A DNA stretch of 64,000 nucleotides from Gammaproteobacteria bacterium (GTDB taxonomy: Bacteria; Pseudomonadota; Gammaproteobacteria; Methylococcales; Methylomonadaceae). Positions within the stretch are counted from its first letter, which is position 1; each line of letters opens with the position of its first letter. The notes under the pieces are model-generated. The model was not told the DNA's origin. It searched no databases and saw only the letters and a list, made by a program, of their open reading frames with translations. The translations under genes were made by a program, and so were the position numbers. Below are positions 18,978 through 28,883 of this stretch, piece after piece. The DNA lies in contig JAJRUF010000008.1 of NCBI GenBank assembly GCA_024277935.1, positions 1 to 64,000 of the forward strand, read 5' to 3'.

Positions 18978-21107
18978 ATGATGAAGCTAAATATAATATT
19001 TCAACAAAGAATATTAGCGAGTGTCTTTTTCTTGATGAGCCGTGCTTCTATTGCTGAAGAAATGGATGATTTTTTCTCCATGTCTCCTGAGCAATTAGCA
19101 AATATCTCTGTATCCATTGCATCAGGTACAGCAAAACCTGTTTATCAGTCTGCATCTGTTACTTCAGTGATTACCGCAAAGCAAATTAAAAGTATGGGGG
19201 CGACAGAGCTATTTCAAGTGTTAGAAACGGTACCAGGCCTTCACGTTAGTATTCAGGCGGTTACAAATGATGCCGTTTACTCTATGCGAGGCATGCAAAA
19301 TAGTGTTAATAATCAAGTCTTAGTGTTATTAAATGGTACACGTTATTCAGTCCCTTATAAAGGTAGCTTTATGCAGGGTATGCAACTGCCTGTAGAAGCC
19401 ATTCAACAAATTGAAGTGATTAGAGGGCCGGGGTCAGCACTATATGGAGCCGATGCTTTTGCAGGGGTTATTAATATTGTGACTAAAAAAGCTAAAGATA
19501 TTGCCGGAACCAAAGTGGGAGTTCGTGCAGGTTCATGGGGAACTCAAAGTGTCTGGGGGTTGCATAGTGACCATGGCTTAGGCTGGGATGTGGCTGCAAC
19601 TATACAATATGCACATAATAATAATGATGGCGATCGAATAATTAATAGTGATGCGCAATCACAATTTGATAAACAGCTTGGTACCAGTGCTTCCTTAGCG
19701 CCTAATGAAATGCAAACCAAAGCTGAAAGGTGGGATGCGCACTTAAATTTACAGCGTAAGTACTGGGATGTAAATTTTTGGGCTTTTAATGAAGTAGATG
19801 GTGGTTTAAGAGCTGGAACGGCAGGCGCTTTGGATACTAAAGGGCGAGTTAATGGTGAAAATTATTTAACAGATTTACGCTTTTCGTCTGAAGATTTGAT
19901 TGAAAATTGGGAATTGTTAGCGCATGCCAGTTATCTATTTACTAATGTTAATTCAAATTTACATCTTTTTCCTGATGGTAGCAGGCTGCCTATAGATACT
20001 ACTGGTAATGTTAATCCCCAAAATTTTGTTGGAACTCCTTTATTTCCTAATGGGGTTATTGATCAGATTGGGATTCAAAACCAAGTATTTTCTTTTGAAA
20101 TGGGTGCTATTTATAAAGGCTTTAACGACCATTTATTACGAGTAAGTTCAGAGTTTAGGTATGAACAACTACAGACTAAGGAACGGCGAAATTTTGGCAC
20201 GAGTATACTAAATGGAACAGAAACTTCAGTCGATGGAACGCTTACAGATGTAACAGGGACACAATTTATTTTTATGCCTAATTCCTACCGCACGATTTGG
20301 TCTGTGGTTTTACAAGATGAATGGCAGATTTCCTCAGACTGGCAACTAACGGCAGGTGTGCGCTTTGATGATTATTCTGATTTTGGTAGTACCTTTAATC
20401 CCCGCGTTGCTTTACTTTGGGAAGTTAATCAACAACTAAGTGCTAAAGTTTTATATGGTCAGGCCTTTAGAGCGCCTAGCTTTTTAGAGCAAAAACAACA
20501 AAATAGTGCATTATTTAATGGTAATCCTAATCTGAAGCCTGAAATGATAGAAACAATAGAACTAGCATTTGATTATCGGCCAATAAGCAATTTAAGGTTT
20601 GCAAGTAACTTTTATTATTATGACATTAAGGATTTGATCGCTCAGAAAACATCTGTGGCCACGGTTGTAAATACTCAAGGTCAGACCGCTTATGGAGCTG
20701 AGTTTGAATGGGGCTGGAAGCTTAATGAACAATGGGATTTAAAAGGTAATTATGCTTGGCAATATGCAACAGATAAACAAACCAGGCGACGAATCGCTAA
20801 TGTACCGGAACATCAAGTTTATGTGGCTGCAACCTGGAATTTCTTGCCAAAATGGCAGTTACAGACACAATTAAACTGGATTGGACATAGGCTTAATCCT
20901 GCAACCAGTACGAATAATAAATTAAAAGACTATGAAACAGTTGATGTAACATTAAATAGTAAACGGTTTTTTGAGATAATTGATTTTTCAACTTCAGTCC
21001 GTAATGTATTTGATTCACAAGGTAAAGAAGCTGCAGTTAATAGCTATAAAGATAATTTACCAATTGCGAGCCGTAGTTTTTATTTACAAACAACAATTCA
21101 CTTTTGA
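18978..21107 (+). CDS. TonB-dependent receptor
   Basis: FFSMSPEQLANISVSIASGT N-terminus; IRGPGSALYGADAFAGVINIVTKKAKD plug motif. Confidence 0.92.
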   Translation: MMKLNIIFQQRILASVFFLMSRASIAEEMDDFFSMSPEQLANISVSIASGTAKPVYQSASVTSVITAKQIKSMGATELFQVLETVPGLHVSIQAVTNDAVYSMRGMQNSVNNQVLVLLNGTRYSVPYKGSFMQGMQLPVEAIQQIEVIRGPGSALYGADAFAGVINIVTKKAKDIAGTKVGVRAGSWGTQSVWGLHSDHGLGWDVAATIQYAHNNNDGDRIINSDAQSQFDKQLGTSASLAPNEMQTKAERWDAHLNLQRKYWDVNFWAFNEVDGGLRAGTAGALDTKGRVNGENYLTDLRFSSEDLIENWELLAHASYLFTNVNSNLHLFPDGSRLPIDTTGNVNPQNFVGTPLFPNGVIDQIGIQNQVFSFEMGAIYKGFNDHLLRVSSEFRYEQLQTKERRNFGTSILNGTETSVDGTLTDVTGTQFIFMPNSYRTIWSVVLQDEWQISSDWQLTAGVRFDDYSDFGSTFNPRVALLWEVNQQLSAKVLYGQAFRAPSFLEQKQQNSALFNGNPNLKPEMIETIELAFDYRPISNLRFASNFYYYDIKDLIAQKTSVATVVNTQGQTAYGAEFEWGWKLNEQWDLKGNYAWQYATDKQTRRRIANVPEHQVYVAATWNFLPKWQLQTQLNWIGHRLNPATSTNNKLKDYETVDVTLNSKRFFEIIDFSTSVRNVFDSQGKEAAVNSYKDNLPIASRSFYLQTTIHF

Positions 21108-21685
21108 AAAATATATTACCGCATGATGGGGAGCTCTATTTAGTAAAGCGATTTTACCAACAAGTTGAAGCCGATCAACTATTTGCCGTTTTATTACAAG
21201 GTTTAGCCTGGCAACAAGAAAGCATACATCTTTATGGTCGATGGCTAAAAGTCCCAAGGTTAATGTGCTGGTATGGTGATAAACAGGCACAATATAAATA
21301 TTCAGGGGTAAATCATCTTCCTTTACCTTGGACTAAAGCTTTACTGGCGGTCAAACAAAAAATCGAGTCGATCTATCCTTGTCAGTTTAATAGCGTTATG
21401 GCAAATTTATATCGTAATGGTGACGACTCTATGGGCTGTCATGCTGATAATGAAAAAGAATTAGGTAGTAAGCCGTTAATAGCTTCATTAAGTTTGGGGG
21501 AGCAACGCTTACTAAAATTTCGCCATCAACATAGTCAACAGGTTTTTGATGTGGTGTTAAGGCATGGTGATTTGTTAATAATGGCGGGTGAAATTCAGCA
21601 AAACTGGCGGCATGAGTTGCCAAAAACCAAAAAGCGAGTAGGGGAAAGGATAAATTTAACTTTTAGGTGGGTAATTGTTTGCTAG
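21104..21685 (+). CDS. Alpha-ketoglutarate-dependent dioxygenase, AlkB-like
   Basis: CHADNEKELGSKPLIASLSLGEQRLLKFRH and final H...R (RINLTFRWV); 4-nt overlap with upstream receptor gene. Confidence 0.9.
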   Translation: MKNILPHDGELYLVKRFYQQVEADQLFAVLLQGLAWQQESIHLYGRWLKVPRLMCWYGDKQAQYKYSGVNHLPLPWTKALLAVKQKIESIYPCQFNSVMANLYRNGDDSMGCHADNEKELGSKPLIASLSLGEQRLLKFRHQHSQQVFDVVLRHGDLLIMAGEIQQNWRHELPKTKKRVGERINLTFRWVIVC

Positions 21686-21732
21686 GGGGCTAATTTGTTA
21701 GAAGCCTATTTTTAAGGTCAATATAATAAAAT

Positions 21733-21800
21733 TTTGTAGGATGTGCTGACGATAGGAAGCGCATCGGTTTCCGTATACCTTAGAGTTAATGATGTGCTTC
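21733..21800. repeat. REP-like repeat TTTGTAGGATGTGCTGACGATAGGAAGCGCATCG..., copy 1
   Basis: Nearly identical block at about 52726-52790; related hairpin at 56363-56438. Confidence 0.7.
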
Positions 21801-21844
21801 TTATCTATTTTAACTGGTGGTTATTTATTTCTAGCTACCTTAGT

Positions 21845-23116
21845 TTATAAGGCTTTAAACCCAATATCAGTGCGATAAAACATATTATCCCAATGTATTT
21901 TCTGGCTTAATTTATAGGCTTTAGTTTGTGCATCAGCCAGGTTTTCACCTAATGCACAAGCACATAAAACCCTACCTCCAGAACTTACTATATTGCCCTC
22001 TTTTTCAGCTGTTCCTGCATGAAACACTTTACTATCAGCTTGTTCTTCTAATGGTAAGCCTGAAATTTTATCGCCTTTTTTATAACTATCGGGATAGCCG
22101 CCCGATGCCAGAACAACACCAAGTGCGGGTCTTTTATCCCACTCACTAGAAGTGTTGTTTAAATTTTTGTCTAAAGCGGCTAAACATAAATCAACCAAGT
22201 CACTCTTTAAGCGCATCATAATGGGTTGTGTTTCTGGGTCACCAAAACGGCAGTTGTATTCTAATACTTTAATACTACCCTCTTTATTAATCATTAACCC
22301 GGCATATAAGAAGCCAGTATAAGGTACGCCATCATCTCGCATACCTTTGAGTGTTGGGTTGATAACTTCTTCCATTACTTTTTGATGAATTTCTGGGGTA
22401 ACGAGAGGTGCAGGGGAGTATGCCCCCATACCTCCAGTGTTAGGTCCTTTGTCGCCATTATCTCGGGCTTTATGGTCTTGTGAGGTAGCCATAGCCAGAG
22501 CACTTTCGCCATCAGCAATAACAATAAAACTAGCTTCCTCACCCGTTAAAAAATCTTCAATAATAACGCGATGACCGGCATCACCAAAACTATTGCCAGA
22601 TAACATATCTTCAACAGCAGTAATAGCCTGCTGTTCTGTTTCGGCAACAATTACTCCTTTTCCAGCCGCTAAACCATCAGCTTTAACAACAATAGGGGCG
22701 CCTTTAATTTTGATATAGTCTATGGCGGCTTTTGTTTCTGTAAATGTTTGATATTCGGCTGTAGGGATGTTATGTCTAGCCATAAAATCTTTACAGTAAG
22801 TTTTAGAGCCTTCAAGTTGAGCAGCTTTTGCTGAAGGGCCAAAACATTTTAAGCCTGCTTCTGAAAAGGCATCAACAATACCCATCACTAAAGGAACTTC
22901 AGGTCCAATAATGGTTAAAGCAATATTTTCTTGTTGCGCAAAATTAATAAGGGTCGGAATATCTTCAACAGAAATATCTACATTTGTAATATTGTCTTCT
23001 ATCGCTGTACCTGCATTACCAGGTGCAACAAAAACGCTACTGACAGATGATGATTGTTTGGCTTTCCAGGCAAGGGCGTGTTCACGGCCACCACTGCCGA
23101 CGATAAGGATTTTCAT
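21845..23116 (-). CDS. purD: Phosphoribosylamine-glycine ligase
   Basis: MKILIVGSGGREHALAWK; ATP-grasp signature. Confidence 0.97.
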   Translation of the reverse strand: MKILIVGSGGREHALAWKAKQSSSVSSVFVAPGNAGTAIEDNITNVDISVEDIPTLINFAQQENIALTIIGPEVPLVMGIVDAFSEAGLKCFGPSAKAAQLEGSKTYCKDFMARHNIPTAEYQTFTETKAAIDYIKIKGAPIVVKADGLAAGKGVIVAETEQQAITAVEDMLSGNSFGDAGHRVIIEDFLTGEEASFIVIADGESALAMATSQDHKARDNGDKGPNTGGMGAYSPAPLVTPEIHQKVMEEVINPTLKGMRDDGVPYTGFLYAGLMINKEGSIKVLEYNCRFGDPETQPIMMRLKSDLVDLCLAALDKNLNNTSSEWDKRPALGVVLASGGYPDSYKKGDKISGLPLEEQADSKVFHAGTAEKEGNIVSSGGRVLCACALGENLADAQTKAYKLSQKIHWDNMFYRTDIGFKAL

Positions 23117-23135
23117 TGAGGTTCTCGTGATTTAT

Positions 23136-24695
23136 TTAATGTCTAAAGTGACGCATACCTGTAAATACCATGGCAATACTATGTTCATTGGCCGCTTCAA
23201 TAACTTCATTGTCGCGCATTGAACCACCTGGCTGGATAATGGCGGTAATCCCAGCTTCAGCAGCGGCATCAATACCATCTCTAAAAGGGAAGAAAGCATC
23301 AGATGCCATGGCTGAGCCAGCAACAATTAAATTCTCATCAGCGGCTTTAATACCAGCAACTTTTGCCGAGTAAACTCTACTCATTTGCCCTGCACCTACG
23401 CCAATGGTTTGGCCATTTTTACAATAAACAATGGCATTGGATTTAACAAACTTAGCAACTTTCCAAGAAAATAACATATCAGCCATTTGCTGTTCTGTTG
23501 GTTGGCGTTTGCTAACCACTTTAAGGTCATCTTGAGTGATTTGTCCAAAGTCTTTATCTTGTACCAATAAGCCACTGGCAACCCGTTTAAAATCAAGTTC
23601 AGCTTTGTTATTTTGATCCCAAATACCACACTCTAATACACGTACATTTTTCTTTTCAGTTAAAATAGTTTTAGCCCCATCACCAATAACAGGAGCAATA
23701 ATGACTTCAACAAATTGGCGATTAATAATTTCGGCTGCTGTTTTTTCATCCAGTTCCTGGTTAAAAGCAATAATACCACCAAAAGCTGAGGTCGGATCTG
23801 TTTGAAAAGCTAAGTCATAGGCTTTAGATATATCCTCGGCTTGTGCAACACCACATGGGTTGGCATGTTTAACAATCACGCAAGTAGGGTGTTCTGTAAA
23901 GGATTTAACACACTCCAAAGCGGCATCAGCATCAGCAATATTGTTATAGGATAGCTCTTTGCCTTGTATTTGTGTTGCTGCTGCAATAGTGCCAACAGCA
24001 GGATTTTTCTCAGTATAAAAAGCGGCATTTTGATGAGGGTTCTCACCATAGCGCATTGCTTGAGTATGTTGGAATTGTAAGTTTAATGTTGCAGGAAATT
24101 GAACCTTATTTATTGCTCCCAGGTAAACTGAAATAGCCGTGTCATACTTGGCCGTATGTTCAAAACTTTTTAGTGCTAAGTTAAAACGTGTTTTTGCACA
24201 AATACTAGCATTATTGGCCTTAAGCTCTTCAAGAATTGCAGCATAGTCATTATGCTCAACAATCACTGAGACATCAGCATGATTTTTTGCAGCAGCACGA
24301 ATCATGGTGGGGCCACCAATATCAATATTTTCAATGGCAGTGGTTAAATCACAATCTGGATTAGCAACAGTTTGTTCAAAAGGGTATAAATTAACGATAA
24401 CCATATCAATGGGTTTGATGCCGTTTTTTGACATGATTTCATCATCAATTCCTCGTCGTCCTAAAATCCCACCGTGAACTTTAGGGTGTAAGGTTTTAAC
24501 TCGACCGTCCATCATTTCAGGAAAGCCAGTGTAATCAGAGACTTCTGTAACGGCGACATTATTTTTAGCCAGTAGCTTTGCCGTTCCTCCGGTAGAAAGT
24601 AATTCAATACCAAGTGTATCTAATTCTCGACAAAAATCGAGGATCCCTGTTTTGTCAGAAACACTGACTAGAGCGCGAGTAATTTTTTTGTTCAT
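23136..24695 (-). CDS. purH: Bifunctional AICAR transformylase/IMP cyclohydrolase
   Basis: [27 protein letters not shown]. Confidence 0.97.
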   Translation of the reverse strand: MNKKITRALVSVSDKTGILDFCRELDTLGIELLSTGGTAKLLAKNNVAVTEVSDYTGFPEMMDGRVKTLHPKVHGGILGRRGIDDEIMSKNGIKPIDMVIVNLYPFEQTVANPDCDLTTAIENIDIGGPTMIRAAAKNHADVSVIVEHNDYAAILEELKANNASICAKTRFNLALKSFEHTAKYDTAISVYLGAINKVQFPATLNLQFQHTQAMRYGENPHQNAAFYTEKNPAVGTIAAATQIQGKELSYNNIADADAALECVKSFTEHPTCVIVKHANPCGVAQAEDISKAYDLAFQTDPTSAFGGIIAFNQELDEKTAAEIINRQFVEVIIAPVIGDGAKTILTEKKNVRVLECGIWDQNNKAELDFKRVASGLLVQDKDFGQITQDDLKVVSKRQPTEQQMADMLFSWKVAKFVKSNAIVYCKNGQTIGVGAGQMSRVYSAKVAGIKAADENLIVAGSAMASDAFFPFRDGIDAAAEAGITAIIQPGGSMRDNEVIEAANEHSIAMVFTGMRHFRH

Positions 24696-24732
24696 GAAAA
24701 TCTCAAAAAGGTTAAAGGTGGGGATTTGGTAT

Positions 24733-25014
24733 TTAGGATAAGCCGTAAAGGTCTAATTTTTTACGCAAGGTACTACGACTCAAGCCCAGAATTTTTGATG
24801 CTTTGGTCTGGTTCTGTCCGCAATAGTCTAAGGCTGCTTCGATAAGTGGTTTCTCTACTTCACTAATAACCATGGCATGCAAACCGCTAGTATCATGACC
24901 ATTAAGTTGATCAAAATAATGTTCTACCGTTTTTTTTACATGAACTGATAAAGGAATCGGTATTTTTTTTTTGTCAATATTGATGACTTTGCTGCTTTGA
25001 TGCATTAATTCCAT
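24733..25014 (-). CDS. fis: Fis family DNA-binding protein
   Basis: C-terminal [26 protein letters not shown]; located after dusB. Confidence 0.94.
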   Translation of the reverse strand: MELMHQSSKVINIDKKKIPIPLSVHVKKTVEHYFDQLNGHDTSGLHAMVISEVEKPLIEAALDYCGQNQTKASKILGLSRSTLRKKLDLYGLS

Positions 25015-25027
25015 ATCTTTCTATACA

Positions 25028-26011
25028 TTATAGGGTGGAAAACTCAGTATTAGAGAATACTAAGTTAACCAAGGATATTTGTTGTAACGGGGTAACTGCT
25101 TGGTATATTTCTTTTTTAAGAGCACTAGGGAGGAGGCCACCTAAATTATCAAAATACCAGCCGATATGCTTACGGGCTATTCTAACACCGCTTAAATCAC
25201 CATAGAAGCTATATAATTTTTCCAGATGATTATTAATGACTAATTGAACCTCATTAATTGATGGTTTTTTATAACTTGTATTGCCGCTAAGTTGTTGTTG
25301 AATTTCCTTAAAAACCCAAGGTTTACCTTGAGCAGCTCTACCTATCATAATGGCATCTGCACCAGTATATTTTAATACTTGCTTGGCTTTTTGTGCATCA
25401 GTAATATCGCCATTAGCAATAATAGGAAGGCTAACAGCTTGCTTTACTTGTTTTATGGTGTCGTATTCAGCCTCGCCGATAAATTTACAAGCTCGCGTTC
25501 TTCCATGAATAGTTAAGGCAGCAATGCCAGATTGTTCAGCAATTTTGGCGATATTAATAGCATTTTTGTTGTTTTTATCCCAGCCGGTACGAATTTTAAG
25601 CGTTACCGGGATATCGACAGTATTAATAATAGCATCAAGGATTTGTTTAACTAATAGTTCGTCTCTAAGTAAGGCAGATCCTGCGGCAACTGAACAAACT
25701 TTTTTTGCTGGACAGCCCATGTTGATATCAATAATTTGAGCGCCACGCTGTTGATTAAGCAATGCTGCATCTGCCATTTGTTGAGGGTCTGTTCCCAAAA
25801 TTTGCACAGAACGTATCCCCGTCTCACCCGTATAATCAGTTTTGAGTAAAGTTCGCCGATGCTTTTGCAAGCTAGGGTTTGAGGCGACCATTTCAGACAC
25901 TGCCAGACCTACACCAAACTGCCGACATAATTCGCGGAAAGGACGGTCAGTAATTCCAGCCATTGGAGCCAGAATAAGTTTGTTTGGGAGAGTGTAAGGG
26001 CCTATTTGCAT
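25028..26011 (-). CDS. dusB: tRNA-dihydrouridine synthase B
   Basis: LAPMAGITDRPFRELCR, INMGCPAKKV, IGRAAQGKPW. Confidence 0.95.
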   Translation of the reverse strand: MQIGPYTLPNKLILAPMAGITDRPFRELCRQFGVGLAVSEMVASNPSLQKHRRTLLKTDYTGETGIRSVQILGTDPQQMADAALLNQQRGAQIIDINMGCPAKKVCSVAAGSALLRDELLVKQILDAIINTVDIPVTLKIRTGWDKNNKNAINIAKIAEQSGIAALTIHGRTRACKFIGEAEYDTIKQVKQAVSLPIIANGDITDAQKAKQVLKYTGADAIMIGRAAQGKPWVFKEIQQQLSGNTSYKKPSINEVQLVINNHLEKLYSFYGDLSGVRIARKHIGWYFDNLGGLLPSALKKEIYQAVTPLQQISLVNLVFSNTEFSTL

Positions 26012-26245
26012 AACATGATCTTTATCAAGGGCAGAGCATAATACATGAAATATTAAAAATAATCACGTTTGATTTTTGTGTTTTCAAATAAGGGTGCTGG
26101 AAAGAAATAACCCTCTATTGTTTGTCAGTAGTCGTGCCGTAGTAGGCAGATAGCAAGTAAAGTCGTCGTAAAACAGAAAGGTGCAATGTCCTACTGTCTC
26201 GAACAGTAGCATTAAGTCTATCTATATTATTTATATATGTGTTTT

Positions 26246-26489
26246 CTATGTCCTATTTTGACTGATTTGAATAATCAGTTGTTGGTCATAAATTGAATAT
26301 ACTATACGGTAATCACCCATTCGAATTCTATAAGCAGACTCTACGCCTGTCAGTTTTTTACATCCATCAGGGCTGGGATCTTCGGCTAAAGTTTTTATTT
26401 TTTATGATTTTAACGGCAAAGGTCTTTGGTATTTTGCTAAGTTCTTTTTGCGCGCTAGGTTTAATCTCAATTTTATGAGTCGTAACCAA
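26246..26489 (-). pseudogene. RelE/ParE-type toxin, frameshifted
   Basis: Minus strand reads (TTG)VTTHKIEIKPSAQKELSKIPKTFAVKIIK, then in another frame IKTLAEDPSPDGCKKLTGVESAYRIRMGDYRIVYSIYDQQLIIQI. Frame change at the A-run around 26398-26403. Confidence 0.75.
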
Positions 26490-26655
26490 TTTCTTTTAGA
26501 GCTACCTCAAAAGGTGTGACTACTTCATCCTTACGTTCAGCTATAGTAGCTAAATCTTCTAGGTCTTCCATTAATTCTTGATAATCTGCTAAGGGTAAAA
26601 TGACAGATATTTTTTCTCCTTTGGTATTAGTTATAAATTGTGGTTGAGTGCTCAT
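26473..26655 (-). CDS. Phd/YefM-like antitoxin
   Basis: FITNTKGEKISVILPLADYQELMEDLEDLATIAERKDE; overlaps the toxin gene. Confidence 0.8.
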   Translation of the reverse strand: MSTQPQFITNTKGEKISVILPLADYQELMEDLEDLATIAERKDEVVTPFEVALKEIGYDS

Positions 26656-26873
26656 TATGTAGTCTCGTTAAATTTTTGCTGTTTTTAATGTGACAATATT
26701 TTGGTTATTTTTTATTTACAAAGTTGAAACTTTCGTTTCCTAGGACAGCTTATGAACCATAAACACGAATATTATAATAACGTAAAATATATCTATCTAG
26801 CCTTAGTCTCAATAAAAAACAAGGACTTTCTAGCAAGAGAAGGTTTAAGAATTAATGCTCATTTTTTTAAAAC

Positions 26874-26891
26874 CCTCCCCTGCTGGGGAGG
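26874..26891 (-). terminator. Stem-loop CCTCCCC-agca-GGGGAGG followed by GTTTT on the minus strand
   Basis: 7-bp GC stem downstream of the 26942-27481 CDS. Confidence 0.5.
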
Positions 26892-26941
26892 CTTTCTAAT
26901 TGGCTATGTTTAGTCTTTTTATTTTCGTTTTTAAGTGGTTG

Positions 26942-27481
26942 TTACTTTAAATCCTTATCATGCTCATCAGTGAAGATAGGATTGCATTTATCATCAGGGT
27001 GTAGCTTTGCTGCATCTTCTGGATAAATATGCCAAAAAGACTTATCGATAGAACCATTTTTATAATTTTCTTTTTCGCCATGTGTGAACGGACACCACCA
27101 GTTTTCTACTACTTTAACCAGGTAAGCATGCCATTCAAAAAGTGCCACACTGTATGGACAATAGACTGTACAGTTTAAAATCCAATAAAGTTTAGACTGG
27201 GCTAAACTCAATTTAAATGAGCCATCCATAGTAATCTGGTTTTTTAGTGAATAACGATGTGTTGCTCTATCGGGGATATAATCCCCCCATTTTTTTACAT
27301 TTTTAGCACCACATAAAATCAAACTATAATATGTCCAATAAGCACTTAATACGATAAATGGGAATGTAAAAATAGGTAAATAGATAAAAATTAGACCTAT
27401 TGCCCTGGATAATTTTGACATTTTTGTGTGGTTTTCACCAATCCGCACTCTGTCAGCAGCGCATTGTTCACAAGCTTTCAT
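26942..27481 (-). CDS. Uncharacterised CxxC-containing membrane protein
   Basis: N-terminal CEQC, two hydrophobic segments (LIFIYLPIFTFPFIVLSAYWTYY; LYWILNCTVYCPYSVALF), no family recognised. Confidence 0.7.
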   Translation of the reverse strand: MKACEQCAADRVRIGENHTKMSKLSRAIGLIFIYLPIFTFPFIVLSAYWTYYSLILCGAKNVKKWGDYIPDRATHRYSLKNQITMDGSFKLSLAQSKLYWILNCTVYCPYSVALFEWHAYLVKVVENWWCPFTHGEKENYKNGSIDKSFWHIYPEDAAKLHPDDKCNPIFTDEHDKDLK

Positions 27482-27648
27482 GTTGTTTCCTCTGTTGTAG
27501 TTATTATTTTATCTTCGTTTAGTAATTGATAAATGCTGACGCAACCCGCACAGCAAAAATGTTTCACCCCTTCTGTCGTTTTTAAGCTAAAACCTTTTAT
27601 TTCAACTGCTTGACCACAAAGAGGGCAGGGTTCTTTGATCTTATTCAT
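27478..27648 (-). CDS. 56-aa CxxC metal-binding-type small protein (not in the supplied ORF track)
   Basis: My translation: MNKIKEPCPLCGQAVEIKGFSLKTTEGVKHFCCAGCVSIYQLLNEDKIITTTEETT*. Resembles the N-terminal metal-binding segment of heavy-metal P-type ATPases; ATGA overlap with the next gene. Confidence 0.75.
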   Translation of the reverse strand: MNKIKEPCPLCGQAVEIKGFSLKTTEGVKHFCCAGCVSIYQLLNEDKIITTTEETT

Positions 27649-27655
27649 ATTGCTA

Positions 27656-28855
27656 TTATAAACTGCTAGAAACTGAACAGAAATAAGTTTTTAAATATTC
27701 TGTTTCTGGTATCGCTGGATGAATTGGATGGTCAGGGCCTTGGCTTCCCGTCGCAAAAAAGCTTAAATGGCGGTCTATATGTCGTGCTGAAGAGCGTAAA
27801 ATTTCATGTAAATTAGCTTTGCTTAAGTGGTGAGAGCAAGAGGCTGAAACTAAAATCCCCTCTTTACTTAATACTTGAAGCGCTAAATGGTTTAACCGGC
27901 GGTATGCTTCATAACCCACTTTAAAATCTTTTTTGCGTTTAATTAATGCCGGTGGGTCTAAAACAATAATGTCATAATGTTCTCTATTTTCGCGGGCTTG
28001 TTTTAAAAATTCGAACACATCACTACGTACAAAACTCATTTTATCTTGGACATTATTGAGTTTAGCACTGCTTTGGGCTAAGGATAATGCTGACTCAGAA
28101 CTGTCAACACAAGTGACTTCTGCTGCACCTCCCAATGCGGCAGGAATTCCCCATGCGCCAGAATAAGAAAATAAATCTAATACGTGCTGGTTTTTAGCAA
28201 GTTTTGCTAGTCTCGCTCTGCTATCTCTATGGTCGTAAAACCAGCCCGTTTTTTGGCCATCAATAGCATTTAATTGAAACTGAGCATTATTTTCTTCAAT
28301 AATAATTGATTCAGGCAAGGAGCCATAAATAACTTCAGATTGTTGTGACAGGTTTTCTAATTGTCTTTGGCTATTGTCATTTTTTAAAATAATAGCTTCT
28401 GGAGAGAGTAACTCAACTAATGAAGTGATTAGGAATTCTTTTTGTTTTTCAATACCTGCTGTTGTAATTTGTACGGATAGTACCGAACCGAAGCGGTCGA
28501 TAACAAGGCCTGGTAGCCCGTCACTTTCACCAAAAATTAAGCGATAAAAGGGTTTGCCTGGAAATAATCGGTCTCTAAAATTTAGTGCGGTGCTTATTCT
28601 ATCTTTAAAGAAGGTTGTACCCATTTTTTGACTAGGTTTTCTAGCAATAAGCCTAGCGCTGACTAAAGTATTTGGGTTAATGTAAGCACTACCTAATGAC
28701 TTTCCACTGCTATCTTTTACAAGCACCATATCACCGGTAGAAAAACTATCTAAAGGTGTTTTTTTTGTATCAACTTCATTACTAAATACCCAAAGATGCC
28801 CTTTGCGTAAGCGTTTGTCTTCATTTTTTTTTAAATAGAGTTCTGGATGTGCCAT
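27656..28855 (-). CDS. rlmI: 23S rRNA m5C methyltransferase, RlmI-like
   Basis: PUA-like N-terminus KGHLWVFSNEVD; FSYSGAWG and LDPPALIKRKKD. Confidence 0.9.
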   Translation of the reverse strand: MAHPELYLKKNEDKRLRKGHLWVFSNEVDTKKTPLDSFSTGDMVLVKDSSGKSLGSAYINPNTLVSARLIARKPSQKMGTTFFKDRISTALNFRDRLFPGKPFYRLIFGESDGLPGLVIDRFGSVLSVQITTAGIEKQKEFLITSLVELLSPEAIILKNDNSQRQLENLSQQSEVIYGSLPESIIIEENNAQFQLNAIDGQKTGWFYDHRDSRARLAKLAKNQHVLDLFSYSGAWGIPAALGGAAEVTCVDSSESALSLAQSSAKLNNVQDKMSFVRSDVFEFLKQARENREHYDIIVLDPPALIKRKKDFKVGYEAYRRLNHLALQVLSKEGILVSASCSHHLSKANLHEILRSSARHIDRHLSFFATGSQGPDHPIHPAIPETEYLKTYFCSVSSSL

Positions 28856-28883
28856 TAGGGCTAAAAACCTTGTTTGGTTGAAT

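Noticed and set aside
26293-26478. 61-aa + strand ORF
   Set aside because: Antisense to the frameshifted RelE-like toxin, which has clear family similarity on the minus strand.
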